Assembly: GCA_963738665.1 (NCBI GenBank)
Contig: CAVTXL010000010.1
Span: forward strand, 248,001 to 312,000
Reading direction: 5' to 3'
Length of the DNA stretch: 64,000 nt
Origin: JABDGM01 sp963738665
Lineage (GTDB): Bacteria > Planctomycetota > Planctomycetia > Pirellulales > Lacipirellulaceae
The notes beneath the pieces were generated by a model. The model ran no database searches. It had not been told where the DNA came from and saw only the letters and a program-made list of their open reading frames with translations. Each line of letters opens with the position of its first letter. The stretch's first letter is position 1. Of this stretch, positions 51,955 through 61,823 are shown piece by piece. A program made the translations under genes and the position numbers.

Positions 51955-52461
51955 GGTTCCCCGGCCGCGGCCGGGAGAACTGCTCCAGCCAGTAATCCAC
52001 CTGGTCGGGCGGCAGCTTGCCCTCCGGCCTTGCGGGCGTTTCGGCGCCCGGGGCCGCCTTTTGCTGGGCCCGCAGGTCAGCAAACCAGCGGTCGCTGTCG
52101 ACGTACTCGGCTCCCCGCCGCCGGGCCGCCCGCTGCACACGATGATCGCCCGACACAACGACCAGCGATTTCGGCGCCGCTTGCTCCTCAATCAGGTGCT
52201 CCAGCATTTCGTCGGCATCGGCAAACTTGCGAGCGAACTGCACCGTGATTCCCTCGTGCACGATCGTTTGGGGCAATCCGGGCGGCGCACGGCCGCGTCG
52301 AACACGATTGTCGTTTCGCGGCGCAACTTGGCGTCGAGCGCCCCGGCAAGAAAATTGAGCAGCGCCTGCCGCGAAGCATGCAGCGCCGTCTCGGCCGGCC
52401 CGGCCACGCCGAAAATATCGGTCACGTGCAGCAGGTTATAGCCGTCGATCAAGAGTGCCAT
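51950..52461 (-). CDS. NYN/YacP-like ribonuclease-fold protein (frameshift near 52297)
   Basis: ATG 52461 opens MALLIDGYNLLHVTDIFGVA (first metal-binding Asp), ALLNFLAGALDAKLRRETTI and VFDAA. The next frame then continues APPGLPQTIVHEGITVQFAR, KFADADEMLEHLIEEQAAPK (DADE motif), SLVVVSGDHRVQRAARRRGA and EYVDSDRWFADL. Joined it is about 170 residues with the acidic residues of the PIN-like NYN fold of YacP/Rae1, endoribonucleases acting on RNA at the ribosome. The break looks like a one-base error at a GGGCGGC stretch. Confidence 0.82.
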
Positions 52462-52515
52462 GCCGGTATTATATCAAACGCTCCGTGGCTGCGCTCGGCG
52501 CCCCCTGCCCTGCAC

Positions 52516-53088
52516 TCACACCGCCAGCGCCACTCGCGGCACGACCCGTTCGGCCTCGCTCGACAGCTCGAAATAGGTCGACCGCTCAAAGCCGAATGTG
52601 CCGGCCAAGATATTGGTCGGAAAAGTCTCGCACATCTGGTTCAGCTCGCGGACGTTCGCGTTGTAAAACCGCCGCGCGGCCGCGATGCGGTCCTCGCAGT
52701 TGGCCAGCTCTTGCTGCAGAGCCAGAAAATGGACGTCCGCTTTCAGTTGCGGATACGCTTCCACCACCGCAAACAGCTGCTTCATGCCGATCGCCAGGGC
52801 CGTCTCATCCACCGCTTGCTCGTTCGCCGCCCCGTGACTGCCCATCGCCTGATTCCGCAGCTTGACCACCATCTCCAGCACGTCCCGTTCATGCCGCGCA
52901 TATCCGCGGACCGTTTCCACCAGATTCGGAATCAGCTCATAGCGCCGCTTCATCTCCACCTCAATGTCGGCCCAGCTCTCGCGCAGATGCTGCCGCACGC
53001 GCACCAAGCCGTTGTAACTCGCGACGAGCCACACCAACGGCAAACACGCAATCGCGCCGATCACAACAAGCGGAATCAATGCTTCCAT
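52516..53088 (-). CDS. LemA family membrane protein
   Basis: A 190-residue protein: one N-terminal helix (MEALIPLVVIGAIACLPLVW), then VASYNGLVRVRQHLRESWAD, IEVEMKRRYELIPNLVETVR, GYARHERDVLEMVVKLRNQA, LFAVVEAYPQLKADVHFLAL, QQELANCEDRIAAARRFYNA and NVRELNQMCETFPTNILAG. These are all LemA features (a long helical hairpin outside the membrane). The molecular role is unknown. The next minus-strand gene upstream (53362-54054) is a membrane protein of the kind often paired with LemA. Confidence 0.95.
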   Translation of the reverse strand: MEALIPLVVIGAIACLPLVWLVASYNGLVRVRQHLRESWADIEVEMKRRYELIPNLVETVRGYARHERDVLEMVVKLRNQAMGSHGAANEQAVDETALAIGMKQLFAVVEAYPQLKADVHFLALQQELANCEDRIAAARRFYNANVRELNQMCETFPTNILAGTFGFERSTYFELSSEAERVVPRVALAV

Positions 53089-53178
53089 GGGTCACGTGCT
53101 TGTTCGAACTATCCCGTTTACAGAAAGGCAAGAAGGAAAAACATGAGTCACTAAGTCACGAAGAACTATGCGCCAAGA

Positions 53179-53207
53179 ACACTAACAAACACTAATCGAA
53201 ACGAATG
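53179..53207. repeat. Single copy of the ACTAATCGAA family
   Basis: Related to the left arm at 13415-13444 (AACACTAA, then CTAATCGAA and ACGAAT). It lies in the leader of the LemA gene. Sequence like CTTTGTGTTCCTCGTGCC follows at 53286-53303, reminiscent of the arms at 35623-35793. Confidence 0.5.
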
Positions 53208-53361
53208 ATCTAAGCGGGCCTCACCGACTTAACAGAATTCATCAGTGGCAGTATGAGTGCAGCAATGTTCCCATTTGTACTCTCTCTTTGTGTTCCTCGT
53301 GCCTTTGTGGTTTGAACAATTCCTGGCACACCCCGGCGCGAGGTGTGCCTCGACGCCAGCC

Positions 53362-54054
53362 TTAGCGCGTCTCCAGGTCTGCCACCAAGTAGTTCGGCCA
53401 CAAGTCAAAAAATTTCTTTGCACAATCGGCGTTCGTCCGAAACTCCTGCGGCGGCCAGCGGCCGCCCCGCGACAGGCAGCACTGCCCGCGCTCGATGTCG
53501 ATTGACGGCGGATCGCACGACAACAGGAACTCCATCATTTTCGGGTGGATCACGTCGTACGCGAATTTCTTGTCCGAGCTCTTCACGTAAAACCGCTTAC
53601 TGAACTCGGCAGATTCGAAATCGATGTCGTCAAATCCCAGCGCCCGCTTAACTGAGTCGAAAAACCCCTCGCGACGAATGTATAAATCGGGCAACTGTGA
53701 GTATGGCAAGTAAACGAGCAAGTAACTGAAATGATGCGTCTGGGTGGTCGTCGTTTTGCCATTGCTTGAGGTCGTGCAGTAGTGATAGTCGCCCATCAGA
53801 GCCCGGCACGACCGGCCGCCGATCGAGAGCGACCCTAGCAGCGTGTTGAACGCATACCGCGAATGCCCCTGCCGGAAGATGCTGAATTGCGAGTACTCGT
53901 TGTCGTGCGCATAGTCCGGGTCCGGATCAAAGTGCCAACCCAAGTCGGCCGCCAGCGCAGCCAGGGCCTCGCGCCGCTGCTTCTGCTCGAGATGCGAAAA
54001 ATAGGCGACGACGAGTACGACCGCGATGATCACAACCAGGATGAAGATACCCAA
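53362..54054 (-). CDS. Hypothetical membrane-anchored protein near LemA (DUF3137-like)
   Basis: A 230-residue protein: N-terminal helix GIFILVVIIAVVLVVAYFS, short coiled coil (LEQKQRREALAALAADLGW), then a soluble alpha/beta domain (YAFNTLLGSLSIGGRSCRAL, THHFSYLLVYLPYSQLPDLY, IRREGFFDSVKRALGFDD, IDFESAEFSKRFYVKSSDKK). This order and the LemA neighbour recall DUF3137 proteins, but the match is by pattern only. Cytosolic or periplasmic facing is unclear. Confidence 0.75.
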   Translation of the reverse strand: MGIFILVVIIAVVLVVAYFSHLEQKQRREALAALAADLGWHFDPDPDYAHDNEYSQFSIFRQGHSRYAFNTLLGSLSIGGRSCRALMGDYHYCTTSSNGKTTTTQTHHFSYLLVYLPYSQLPDLYIRREGFFDSVKRALGFDDIDFESAEFSKRFYVKSSDKKFAYDVIHPKMMEFLLSCDPPSIDIERGQCCLSRGGRWPPQEFRTNADCAKKFFDLWPNYLVADLETR

Positions 54055-54565
54055 GGCAGCTACGCCTCCTTAATAACTGCGAGTTCGCTGCTCGGCCGCT
54101 GATCTTGCCATTTTAGGCGCACTTTTCGCCGGCCGTACCCCAATTGTCGTAGTTCGCAGATCGGCTGCGGCCAACACGCCGTGCGTGCCGCAAGAGCCTG
54201 TTAAGAACGGGAACTGGCTCGCGGTTCGATACGAATACGTCGCGAAATTGCGTTGCCGTGGGCGTGCCTGTTCCCTCTTTCGAAGAGGCTGCAAAGAGCC
54301 CCTGCGAGAGCGCCTCAGGTGCCCACGCCGCGGCTAGCGGCGCAAATCGGCCGCCGGTGCGCCGACGGCAGGATTGGGGGATCGCCGAGCCGTTCGACCC
54401 GCCTATCGACTGCTTCGCCGACAAGCCGCCTGGGCGAGGCGAAGCCTCGCATCGCCGGACGTTCTCTGTCGACGGGCCCGCGGGCGGGCGCAGCCTCTAG
54501 TTCGACTTCGAAAGCGATGCCTTTAGCCGGTGGCGGCGGCGACGACCACCGCGGCCCGCCGGCCG
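54055..54565. other. Intergenic stretch, possible small ORF
   Basis: 511 bases between two minus-strand genes. A plus-strand 80-codon frame from GTG 54258 (MGVPVPSFEEAAKSPCESAS) has reasonable composition but no family or start signal, so I do not call it. Nothing else is seen. Confidence 0.4.
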
Positions 54566-54943
54566 CTACTGATCGGCCGCGGCCGTTGTCGCGTCAAGCT
54601 GCGACTCACCGCTGCCGACCTGCTCTGCCGCTCCGTCCTCGGCGGCCGCCGCGATGGCTGCTTCCTCGGGCTGTGGCGCAACGTGCTGGTAGGCGTCGTG
54701 CGCCGGATGGCGCTTGATTTTCGGCGGCGATTTAAGTTGATCGATAACCTGCCGCACGCCGGAGACGCCCTTGACGGCGCCGATGATCTGAATCCGCTGC
54801 TTCTCGTACTGCAACTGCCCGGAGACCGTCACCGTCCCGCTCCGCATCGTCGCCGTCACCTTGTTCCTCATCCCAGTGCGTTCCAGCCGTCGCTGGACCG
54901 ATTTCAACAGCGCTTTATCGTCGAGCCCGCTTCTGCCAAACAT
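54566..54943 (-). CDS. BON-domain protein
   Basis: A 125-residue protein. ATG 54943 (MFGRSGLDDKALLKSVQRRL) is preferred; the long frame upstream is Arg/Pro noise. The BON domain covers residues 10-75: LERTGMRNKVTATMRSGTVT, VSGQLQYEKQRIQIIGAVKG, VSGVRQVIDQL. A Pro/Ala/Glu-rich tail follows. BON domains bind phospholipid or other envelope ligands. No signal peptide is visible, so it may be cytosolic or partner-delivered. Confidence 0.8.
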   Translation of the reverse strand: MFGRSGLDDKALLKSVQRRLERTGMRNKVTATMRSGTVTVSGQLQYEKQRIQIIGAVKGVSGVRQVIDQLKSPPKIKRHPAHDAYQHVAPQPEEAAIAAAAEDGAAEQVGSGESQLDATTAAADQ

Positions 54944-55246
54944 GGTTCCGATCCCCTTAAATAGAAGAGCACGGCGCCGCGCGAAAACCGCGCCGGCGCT
55001 CGGAAGGGGAATCGACCGAAACGGCCGCATGCGTTTTGTGAGGGCGGATCTCCCGTCCACGTTCATTGTACCCGGCCGCGCCCGGCATCTGCGGCAAGAA
55101 ACTGGCCAAAGCCGAGAAATGGCAAAGAAACACACTCGTGTCGCGGCTGTTGTGGGCGGCCTCCCGCCTGTGCCTGACGCAGCCGACGGCAAGATCGAAA
55201 GCGTCAGGCAAAGTTTGACTATCTACTGAGTCACCGACGCCAATAG

Positions 55247-55282
55247 AAAAAGCCGCCGCGGTGCGCTTCGCACCGCGGCGGC
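55247..55282 (-). terminator. Strong rho-independent terminator
   Basis: A perfect 14-base stem (GCCGCCGCGGTGCG at 55252-55265 with CGCACCGCGGCGGC at 55269-55282) and a 3-base loop. On the minus strand it is followed by TTTTT. It ends the Gfo/Idh/MocA gene. Confidence 0.9.
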
Positions 55283-55302
55283 AATATTGCATATCTCCGA
55301 GC

Positions 55303-56841
55303 TCACACACATAGTGGCCGGTCTCTCGACCGGAGCCAAGGTTCAGCGTGCCACCGCCGATCACCCGGTCGTCGCCGACCAGGAGTACTTTTCGCCCGGG
55401 GCCGCTTCATCAGGGCCGTCGCCTGCTCGTCGCCGATGAACTGCTCCTTTTGCGGATCGTACTTCACCTCTCGGCCGAGCATCATCGCGATGTTGCAGAG
55501 GTGGAGCGTGTTCATCGTGCGGACATGGGTGTAGACGTCCGAGATCGGCTGCTTGCGGCTCTTCACGCAATCGATGAAGTTCCGCATGTGGTCGGTCGGC
55601 TCGACGCCGCCGTAGAGCTTCACAATCGCCTCGTGCAGCTCCTTGTTGTCCGACTCGGTGAGGTTTTCGACCGGCGACCCGGTGAGCCGGTTGCGGTTGA
55701 CCATGATCCGGCCATTCTCGCCTTCGAAAATGATGCCGTTGCCCATGTTCGTCCGCCCGTCGCCCGGGTTGTAGTTGTCGTGCAGGTCGATCGTATGACC
55801 GTCCGCGTATTCCATCACGAGGTCGAACTTCTGCGGCGTGTGGAAGCCGTTCGGCAGCTTGGCCTCGCCGGCAAAATAGGCGTGCCAGTCGAATTTCTCG
55901 GGGACGAACGGCGGATAATGGCCCGTGCCGCTGACCTTGACCGGGTTCGTGTTCGTCTGGCCCAAGGCCCACTGGGCGATATCGATGTGGTGCGCGCCCC
56001 AGTCGGTCAACTGGCCGCCCGAGTTGTCGTAGTACCAGCGAAACTCGCGCTTCCGCTGCATGGCGAAGCCGGTCTCCTGGGCGGGGCCAACCCACATGTC
56101 CCAATCGAGATCGTCCGGCGGGGCCGTCGTTTCAAACGGACCGCCGGGGCCGCTCGAACCGATCGCAACGTGACACTTGATGTTCTTTCCCAGCCGACCG
56201 CTTTGGACCATCGCGATCGCCTTCAGGAACAGTTGCCCGAACTCGGTCCGCTGCTGCGAGCCGACCTGGAACACGCGGCCCGATTCCTTGACCGCGTTGC
56301 GAATCAAGTTGCCCTCGTCCATCGTTAAGGTCAGCGGCTTCTCACAGTAGACGTCGCAGCCCGCCTTGAGCGCTGCGACCGCGACGGACACGTGCCAATG
56401 ATCGGGCGTGCCGATCGTGACGATTTGCGGCTTCTCCTTTTCGAACAGCTTGCGGTAATCGCTGTAGAGGTTAATTTGCGAAGCAACCTGGTTATACGGA
56501 TTCGACGGGGCTGGAGCGCCTTCACCGCCGCCCCGGCGGCCACGACCGCCGCGCCGGCCTGGGATGACGCCGGTCGTCACGGTTTCCTTGAATTCATTGG
56601 CGTGGAGACTATCGACGTCGCAAACGGCAATGACGCGGGCGTGCCGGGCCGCTGCCAGGCCGATGTCGCGCCCGCGCGAATAGGTGCCGCGGCTGCCGCC
56701 GACGGCGATGCAGGCGAGGGTCGGGCGAGAGTCGGGCTCCTGAGCCCGGCCTGACTTGCTCGTCCAAATGAAGGGAACCGAAACCGCGGCACCAGCGGCC
56801 GCCGATCGTTTCAAAAACTCGCGCCGAGTCGTATTCATCAT
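55303..56841 (-). CDS. Gfo/Idh/MocA family oxidoreductase with Tat-type leader (C-terminal frameshift likely)
   Basis: MNTTRREFLKRSAAAGAAVS is a twin-arginine (RREFLK) leader. The Rossmann part is ACIAVGGSRGTYSRGRDIGL, VIAVCDVDS, VTIGTPDHWHVSVAVAALKA, GCDVYCEKPLTLTMDEG (the EKP catalytic motif). The C-terminal domain has HVAIGSSGPGGPF, DLDWDMWVGPAQETGF, REFRWYYDNSGGQLTDWGAH and HIDIAQWALG. An Arg/Gly-rich insert (GRRGGRGRRGGG) lies near residue 100. Near 55395 the frame probably changes, since the other frame gives a short natural end (GEKYSWSATTG, stop at 55361). NAD(P)-dependent sugar oxidoreductases of this type are abundant in planctomycetes. Substrate unknown. Confidence 0.9.
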   Translation of the reverse strand: MMNTTRREFLKRSAAAGAAVSVPFIWTSKSGRAQEPDSRPTLACIAVGGSRGTYSRGRDIGLAAARHARVIAVCDVDSLHANEFKETVTTGVIPGRRGGRGRRGGGEGAPAPSNPYNQVASQINLYSDYRKLFEKEKPQIVTIGTPDHWHVSVAVAALKAGCDVYCEKPLTLTMDEGNLIRNAVKESGRVFQVGSQQRTEFGQLFLKAIAMVQSGRLGKNIKCHVAIGSSGPGGPFETTAPPDDLDWDMWVGPAQETGFAMQRKREFRWYYDNSGGQLTDWGAHHIDIAQWALGQTNTNPVKVSGTGHYPPFVPEKFDWHAYFAGEAKLPNGFHTPQKFDLVMEYADGHTIDLHDNYNPGDGRTNMGNGIIFEGENGRIMVNRNRLTGSPVENLTESDNKELHEAIVKLYGGVEPTDHMRNFIDCVKSRKQPISDVYTHVRTMNTLHLCNIAMMLGREVKYDPQKEQFIGDEQATALMKRPRAKSTPGRRRPGDRRWHAEPWLRSRDRPLCV

Positions 56842-56950
56842 AGTTCTCCGAGGGATGGCCCGACCGTCGTGGTCGAGGGAAGGGATTTATAACCGCCTTT
56901 ACAAGGGCACACAAAAATGCCGAACCAGCCTGGTCCGGCTAGGAAGAGCC

Positions 56951-58105
56951 TTATTGAATCTGATACACGACCGTGTGTTTGTAGGTATCGCCGGGCCGCA
57001 GCACCGTGTTGGGGAACGCCGGCGTGTTGACCGAGTTCGGATAGTGCTGGGTTTCCAAGCACAGTCCACTGCGCTTGGCGTAACTCTTGCCGTCCTTGCC
57101 CTTGCCGCCGTTCAAAAAGTTACCGGCGTAGAACTGAATGCCCGGCTCGGTGGTGAGCACGGTCAGCGTCCGGCCGGAAGTAGGCTCTTTGACGGTGGCT
57201 GCCAGGGCCAGTTGGCCGGTCTGGTTGCGCAGCACCCAGTTGTGGTCGTAGCCGCCGCCAGGCGCGCTATTGAGGGTCGCGATCCGCTCGCCGATCTTGT
57301 GGAACTGCGTGAAATCGAACACAGTTCCTTTCACGTCGGCGATTTCGCCCGTCGGAATCAAGAGCCGGTCAACTGGCGTGTACTTGTCGGCCTCGAGCTT
57401 CAGCTCGTGATCAAGAATGGTGGGCGAGCCGGCGCCGGCCAGGTTGAAATAGGTGTGATTGCAGATGTTGACGGGCGTCGGTTTGTCGGTTGTCGCTTCG
57501 TAATCGATCCGCAACGCGCCGTCGTCGTTGAGCTTTATCGTCTGCTTGATCTTGAGGTCGCCTGGAAAGCCTTCTTCGCCGTCGGGGCTGGTGTACGATA
57601 GCTCGACGCCGTCGCCGCTGGGCAGCGCCTTGCCTTCCCACACGACTTTGTCGAGGCTGCGCTTGACGCCGCCGTGGAGCGTGTTCGTGTTGTCGTTCGC
57701 CGTCAGCTTGTATTGCTTGCCGTCGATATTGAAGCTGGCGTTCGCAATGCGATTGGCGACCCGGCCGGCCGTCGCACCGAAGTAATTTGAACCTGCTTCG
57801 TAGCCGGCGACGTTGTCATAGCCGAGCACCACGTCGACCGGCTTGCCGTCCTTATCCGGCACGTCCCACTCGGTGATCGTCGCGCCGCGGGTCATGACCT
57901 TAATCGTCACGCCCTTGGCGTTCTTGATCGTGAACTGTTTGACTGGCGTGCCGTCCGCCGTTTTACCGAAGTCACTCACCGTCACCTCCGCCCTGGCCGT
58001 CAATACGAGCGCCAGGCACACACCCACGCTCATCACCCCGTAGCACCAATTTCTAGCAGAAAGTACGCCCGCCAATTTTCCAACGCGATACGTCAACGTG
58101 CTCAT
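56951..58105 (-). CDS. Exported aldose 1-epimerase (galactose mutarotase-like)
   Basis: ATG 58105 has GAGGT about 8 bases upstream and gives a membrane or signal segment (GVMSVGVCLALVLTARAEV). Epimerase motifs: VVLGYDNVAGYEAGSNYFGA, TAGRVANRIANASFNIDGKQ, NTLHGGVKRSLDKVVWEG, LSYTSPDGEEGFPGDL, VNICNHTYFNLAGAG (catalytic His), GGGYDHNWVLRN, TEPGIQFYAGNFL (catalytic Glu) and GLCLETQHYPNSVNTPAFPN. It interconverts alpha and beta aldoses, probably outside the cytosol. It follows the minus-strand direction of the oxidoreductase gene, 109 bases away, so a sugar-use link is possible. Confidence 0.95.
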   Translation of the reverse strand: MSTLTYRVGKLAGVLSARNWCYGVMSVGVCLALVLTARAEVTVSDFGKTADGTPVKQFTIKNAKGVTIKVMTRGATITEWDVPDKDGKPVDVVLGYDNVAGYEAGSNYFGATAGRVANRIANASFNIDGKQYKLTANDNTNTLHGGVKRSLDKVVWEGKALPSGDGVELSYTSPDGEEGFPGDLKIKQTIKLNDDGALRIDYEATTDKPTPVNICNHTYFNLAGAGSPTILDHELKLEADKYTPVDRLLIPTGEIADVKGTVFDFTQFHKIGERIATLNSAPGGGYDHNWVLRNQTGQLALAATVKEPTSGRTLTVLTTEPGIQFYAGNFLNGGKGKDGKSYAKRSGLCLETQHYPNSVNTPAFPNTVLRPGDTYKHTVVYQIQ

Positions 58106-58491
58106 GCATTTACCTCGCCTGATAACAACGGATCGATGGTCACTCGTCCTCGCGGCAACATGAATAAGAGGCAACGGCCGGCCGGCCGCGGTGAAAGATG
58201 ATTATAGCGTCGGCGTTTGCCGGTTTCTACCGAGGCGCACGCCGCTCCCGGCTATTGGGAACTACGCTGCGGTCGGCAGCTTGGTTTAGCCGGCGACCGC
58301 CGGCCTGGCCGGAGGCGCGCCAGGGACGGAATAGCCGGCGTTTTCCGGCATTTTCGGCCCCTGGTGTCGGCTTCTGCCGCCTCTGCGGTCCCAGCAAAGC
58401 TACAGTTTCCTAGCCCCAAACCGACACCGAAATGATCATCGGCCCCTGGGTCGAGGTAGCGGTGGCTCTCGGTACCCGGAGAGACTTTGAA
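58106..58491. other. Divergent promoter region
   Basis: 386 bases between the epimerase gene (minus) and the LamG gene (plus). It is GC-rich with several CCGGC-type palindromes (for example GCCGGCGTTTTCCGGC near 58331). GGAGAG at 58479-58484 serves the LamG start. No gene seen. Confidence 0.5.
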
Positions 58492-61400
58492 ATGCGCTGG
58501 AGAACGCTTGCCATATTGGTGCTTCCTTTCCTGTGTAACTTGGCCGGCCCAGTGCGGTTGGCGGTTGGTAGCGGACTCGTCGCCCATTGGAAGCTGAATG
58601 AATCGAGCGGCACGAGCGCGGCCGATGCGTCGGGCAGCGGCTATACGGGAACGGTTACGGGCACTGGCAGTTGGGTCGCCGGCTACATCAACAACGGCTT
58701 CTCATTCAATGGCTCTACGAAGATTCAAGCCGCTGGCCTGATGGGCAACCCCGCGAATGTCACGCTGGCCGCGTGGGTAAACCTTACCACGACCGACACC
58801 AACGGCGCCGAGGTGATTAGTCTCGGCGATCACGCGCAGCTGCGGGTGGACGCCGGCACGAATGCTCAATTCGCCGTGTACAACGGGTCTACCTGGACGA
58901 CGTTGAACCTGCCGTCGACGACCCTGGCCGGCACCGGTTGGCACCACATCGCAGCGGTGTTCGATGATACGAACGACATAATGTATATCTACCTCGACGG
59001 GAACCCGGCGGCGTCGCAGAGCACGTCCGTTACGATTTCCTATTCAGGACTCGGCGCCAACACGGTGATCGGACGGCACGGCAATGGCGCCACGACATAC
59101 GACTTTACCGGCATCATCGATGACGCTCGAGTGTATAACTATGCCCTCTCGGCGGCGGAAATCCATGACCTCGTCGGCCGCGTCGCACATTGGAAGCTGG
59201 ATGAACCCAGCGGTGCCAGCGCCGCCGATGCGTCCGCCTACAATCGCGTCGGCACCGTGACCGGCACCGCGACGTGGTCTTCGGCCGTATTTAACAACGG
59301 CTTCACGTTTGACGGGTCGACCAAAATCCAGGCCAGCGGCCTGTTGGGCAGCCCGAGCAACATCACCGTCGCGGGCTGGGCAAAACTGACGTCCGCCGAC
59401 ACCAGCGGCGCGGAAATCGTCAGTTTGGGCGATCGCGTCTATTTGCGGCTTGACGAGAGCGGCGCTACCAAGGCCTCGTTTTACAACGGATCGAGCTTCG
59501 TGACCGTGTCCGTCAATAAAACGTACGCGGGCACCGGCTGGCATCACTTCGCGGCCACATTCGATAACCCGTCGGATTCGTTCAAGCTGTACGTGGACGG
59601 CGTCCAAGCCGCTTCGACGACGACGACCTCCTCCATTTCCTATGCGGGCGGCGGCGCAAACACCGTCATCGGCCGCAATGGCAACAGCGGCACCAGCAAC
59701 GATTTAACCGGCATGTTGGACGACGTGCGCGTCTACAACTACGCGCTCTCGGCGAGCGAAGTCGCCGAGCTTTACGGCTTTGTCGGGCACTGGAAGCTCG
59801 ATCAAACGAGCGGCACGACGGCTACCGATTCCTCGCCGTTCGCCAAGCACGGCGCCGTGGCCGGCACGGCCAATTGGTCGACCGATTGCGGCGGCATGGG
59901 CGTGTTTGATTTCAACGGCAGCACGAACTACGTCAGCATGACCAATGCCGCTCAGTTTCAGCCGACGACGGCCCTGACGATCGCCGCCTGGGTCAAGGGC
60001 GACGCCTGGGGCAGCGGCGGCGATGTGGACACGATTCTGCGCAAAGGGGATACCAACCCGAACAATTTTGCGTTTCACATTGCGGACGGCAAACTGGAGC
60101 TCTCGCTGGACGGCAACAACGGCTCGGGCATCCGCGGCAACACCGTGCTCGCCACAGGCCAGTGGTATCACGTGGCCGCCGTCTGGAACGGCTCGACGGT
60201 GCGGTTGTTCGTCAACGGAGTGCTCGATAACACTCCCCCTTCGCGCAGCGGAACGATCGCCACCGACACGCGGCCGCTGTACATCGGCGGCCGCACCGGC
60301 AGCACCGATATGTTCGACGGCATGCTCCGGGGCGTGCGGTTCTACAACCGCGCACTATCGGATACGGAAATCAAGAAGCTGGCCGGGCTGGCCGGCTATT
60401 GGCGTTTCGCAGAAGGCTCGGGCACGACGGCGGCGGACAGCTCGGGCCAGGGCTTCGGGCGCGACGCTCAGCGGTGCCACCTGGACCACCAGTTGCTCCG
60501 GTGAATCAGCCCTGGCAACCGACGGCGTCGGCGGCATCGTCCAGACGACCGCGCCATTTACGCCGCCCGACACGGGCACCGTCGCGTTTTGGATGAAGTC
60601 CAACGGCAATCCGCCCGCCATCGGCCGCTTGTTCGGCGCCGGCCCCGACTGGGAAATGCGGCAACATCCCGACGGCAAAATCTACGACGACTTGAGCGCC
60701 GACGCGGCGACGATCATCTGCACGCCGGCGCTCAACGTGGTCGGACAGTGGTATCACGTGGCGGCAACGTACAATTCCTCGACCAACGCGTATGCGATTT
60801 ACGTCGACGGCGTACTCACATCGAGCGGCACGCACTTCAACACGATCGTCCAGCAGCCGGCTGGCGTGCTCTCCTTTGGCACGCGGACCGGCAGCACGGA
60901 ATATTGGCAGGGCGCCTTGCGCGAGTTCCGCGTCTACAGCCGCTGCCTGTGTCCGAAGGAAATCGCCGAACTGGCCTGTGTCCCAAAAAATTGGCAGCTT
61001 GACCAAAACTCCGGCGTCACGGCCACCGATTCGTCGACGCTGGCCGCAAACGGCACGTACGTGAACGGCGTGCTGCTCAATCAAAGCGGTCCGAAGGGCG
61101 GTCTTGTCGCCGCCCAGTTCGACGGCACGAACGACTACGTCAGCGTGCCCACGGATAGCCGAGACTATAACGGCGGCTTTAGCGTGGCGGTGTGGCGCGG
61201 CCCACGGCCAGCGGCTCCGGGGAGCGGTTTGTCGATTTCGGCAACGGTGCGGGCAGCAACAACTTCTATTTCGGCCGGCAATCGACGACCAGCACGCTTG
61301 AGCTTGCGATCTACAACGGCGGGGCCGGAACTACTTATTCCTACGTCCGCGCGTCGAACGCAATCAGCGTGAATGAGTGGCACCAGTACGTTGCCACGGT

Positions 61401-61677
61401 CAGCCCCAGCGGCGTTGCGAAGCTCTATCGCGATGCGATCGAGCTGCCCGTCTCGGCCGGCTCGGCCGGCTATCCGACGATCGGTTTGCCGAACACGATC
61501 AGCCGCACCAGCAACTACATCGCCCGCAGCAACTGGGGCGCCGACGCCTACTATCAGGGCAAGCTGTGGGACGTCCGCGTCTACAACCGCTGTCTTTGCC
61601 CGACGGAGATTCAAGCGCTGTACGCCGGCGGAAGTTGGCCCGGCGTGCGGATTATTAAATGGATCGAAGTGCAGTAG
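58492..61677 (+). CDS. Exported protein with five LamG (concanavalin-A-like) domains (two frameshifts)
   Basis: ATG 58492, with GGAGAG 7 bases upstream, opens a signal peptide (RWRTLAILVLPFLCNLAG). Five units of about 195-200 residues follow, each starting like VAHWKLNESSGTSAADASGS and ending like IDDARVYNYALSAAEIHDL. Each unit has a WHHIAAVFDDT or WYHVAAVWNGS core strand. Units 1-3 lie in the first frame. It shifts near 60460 (unit 4, TVAFWMKSNGNPPAIG) and near 61195 (unit 5, SGERFVDFGNGAGSNNFYFG). The final residues are PGVRIIKWIEVQ. About 1,060 residues joined. LamG domains bind glycans or proteins at the surface. No anchor or catalytic part is visible. Confidence 0.85.
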
Positions 61678-61823
61678 TGCGCGGCAGCCGGATGCCAGGC
61701 AACGGCCTGGGCGGCGAGCGGGAATTCACATCGCCGCCCATCTTGGAATTTGCTTCTGGCGAGGGTAGTATGACGCTTTCAGCGTTGATCGACTCGGCAC
61801 ACCCGGCTCCAAGGCGAAGTTTT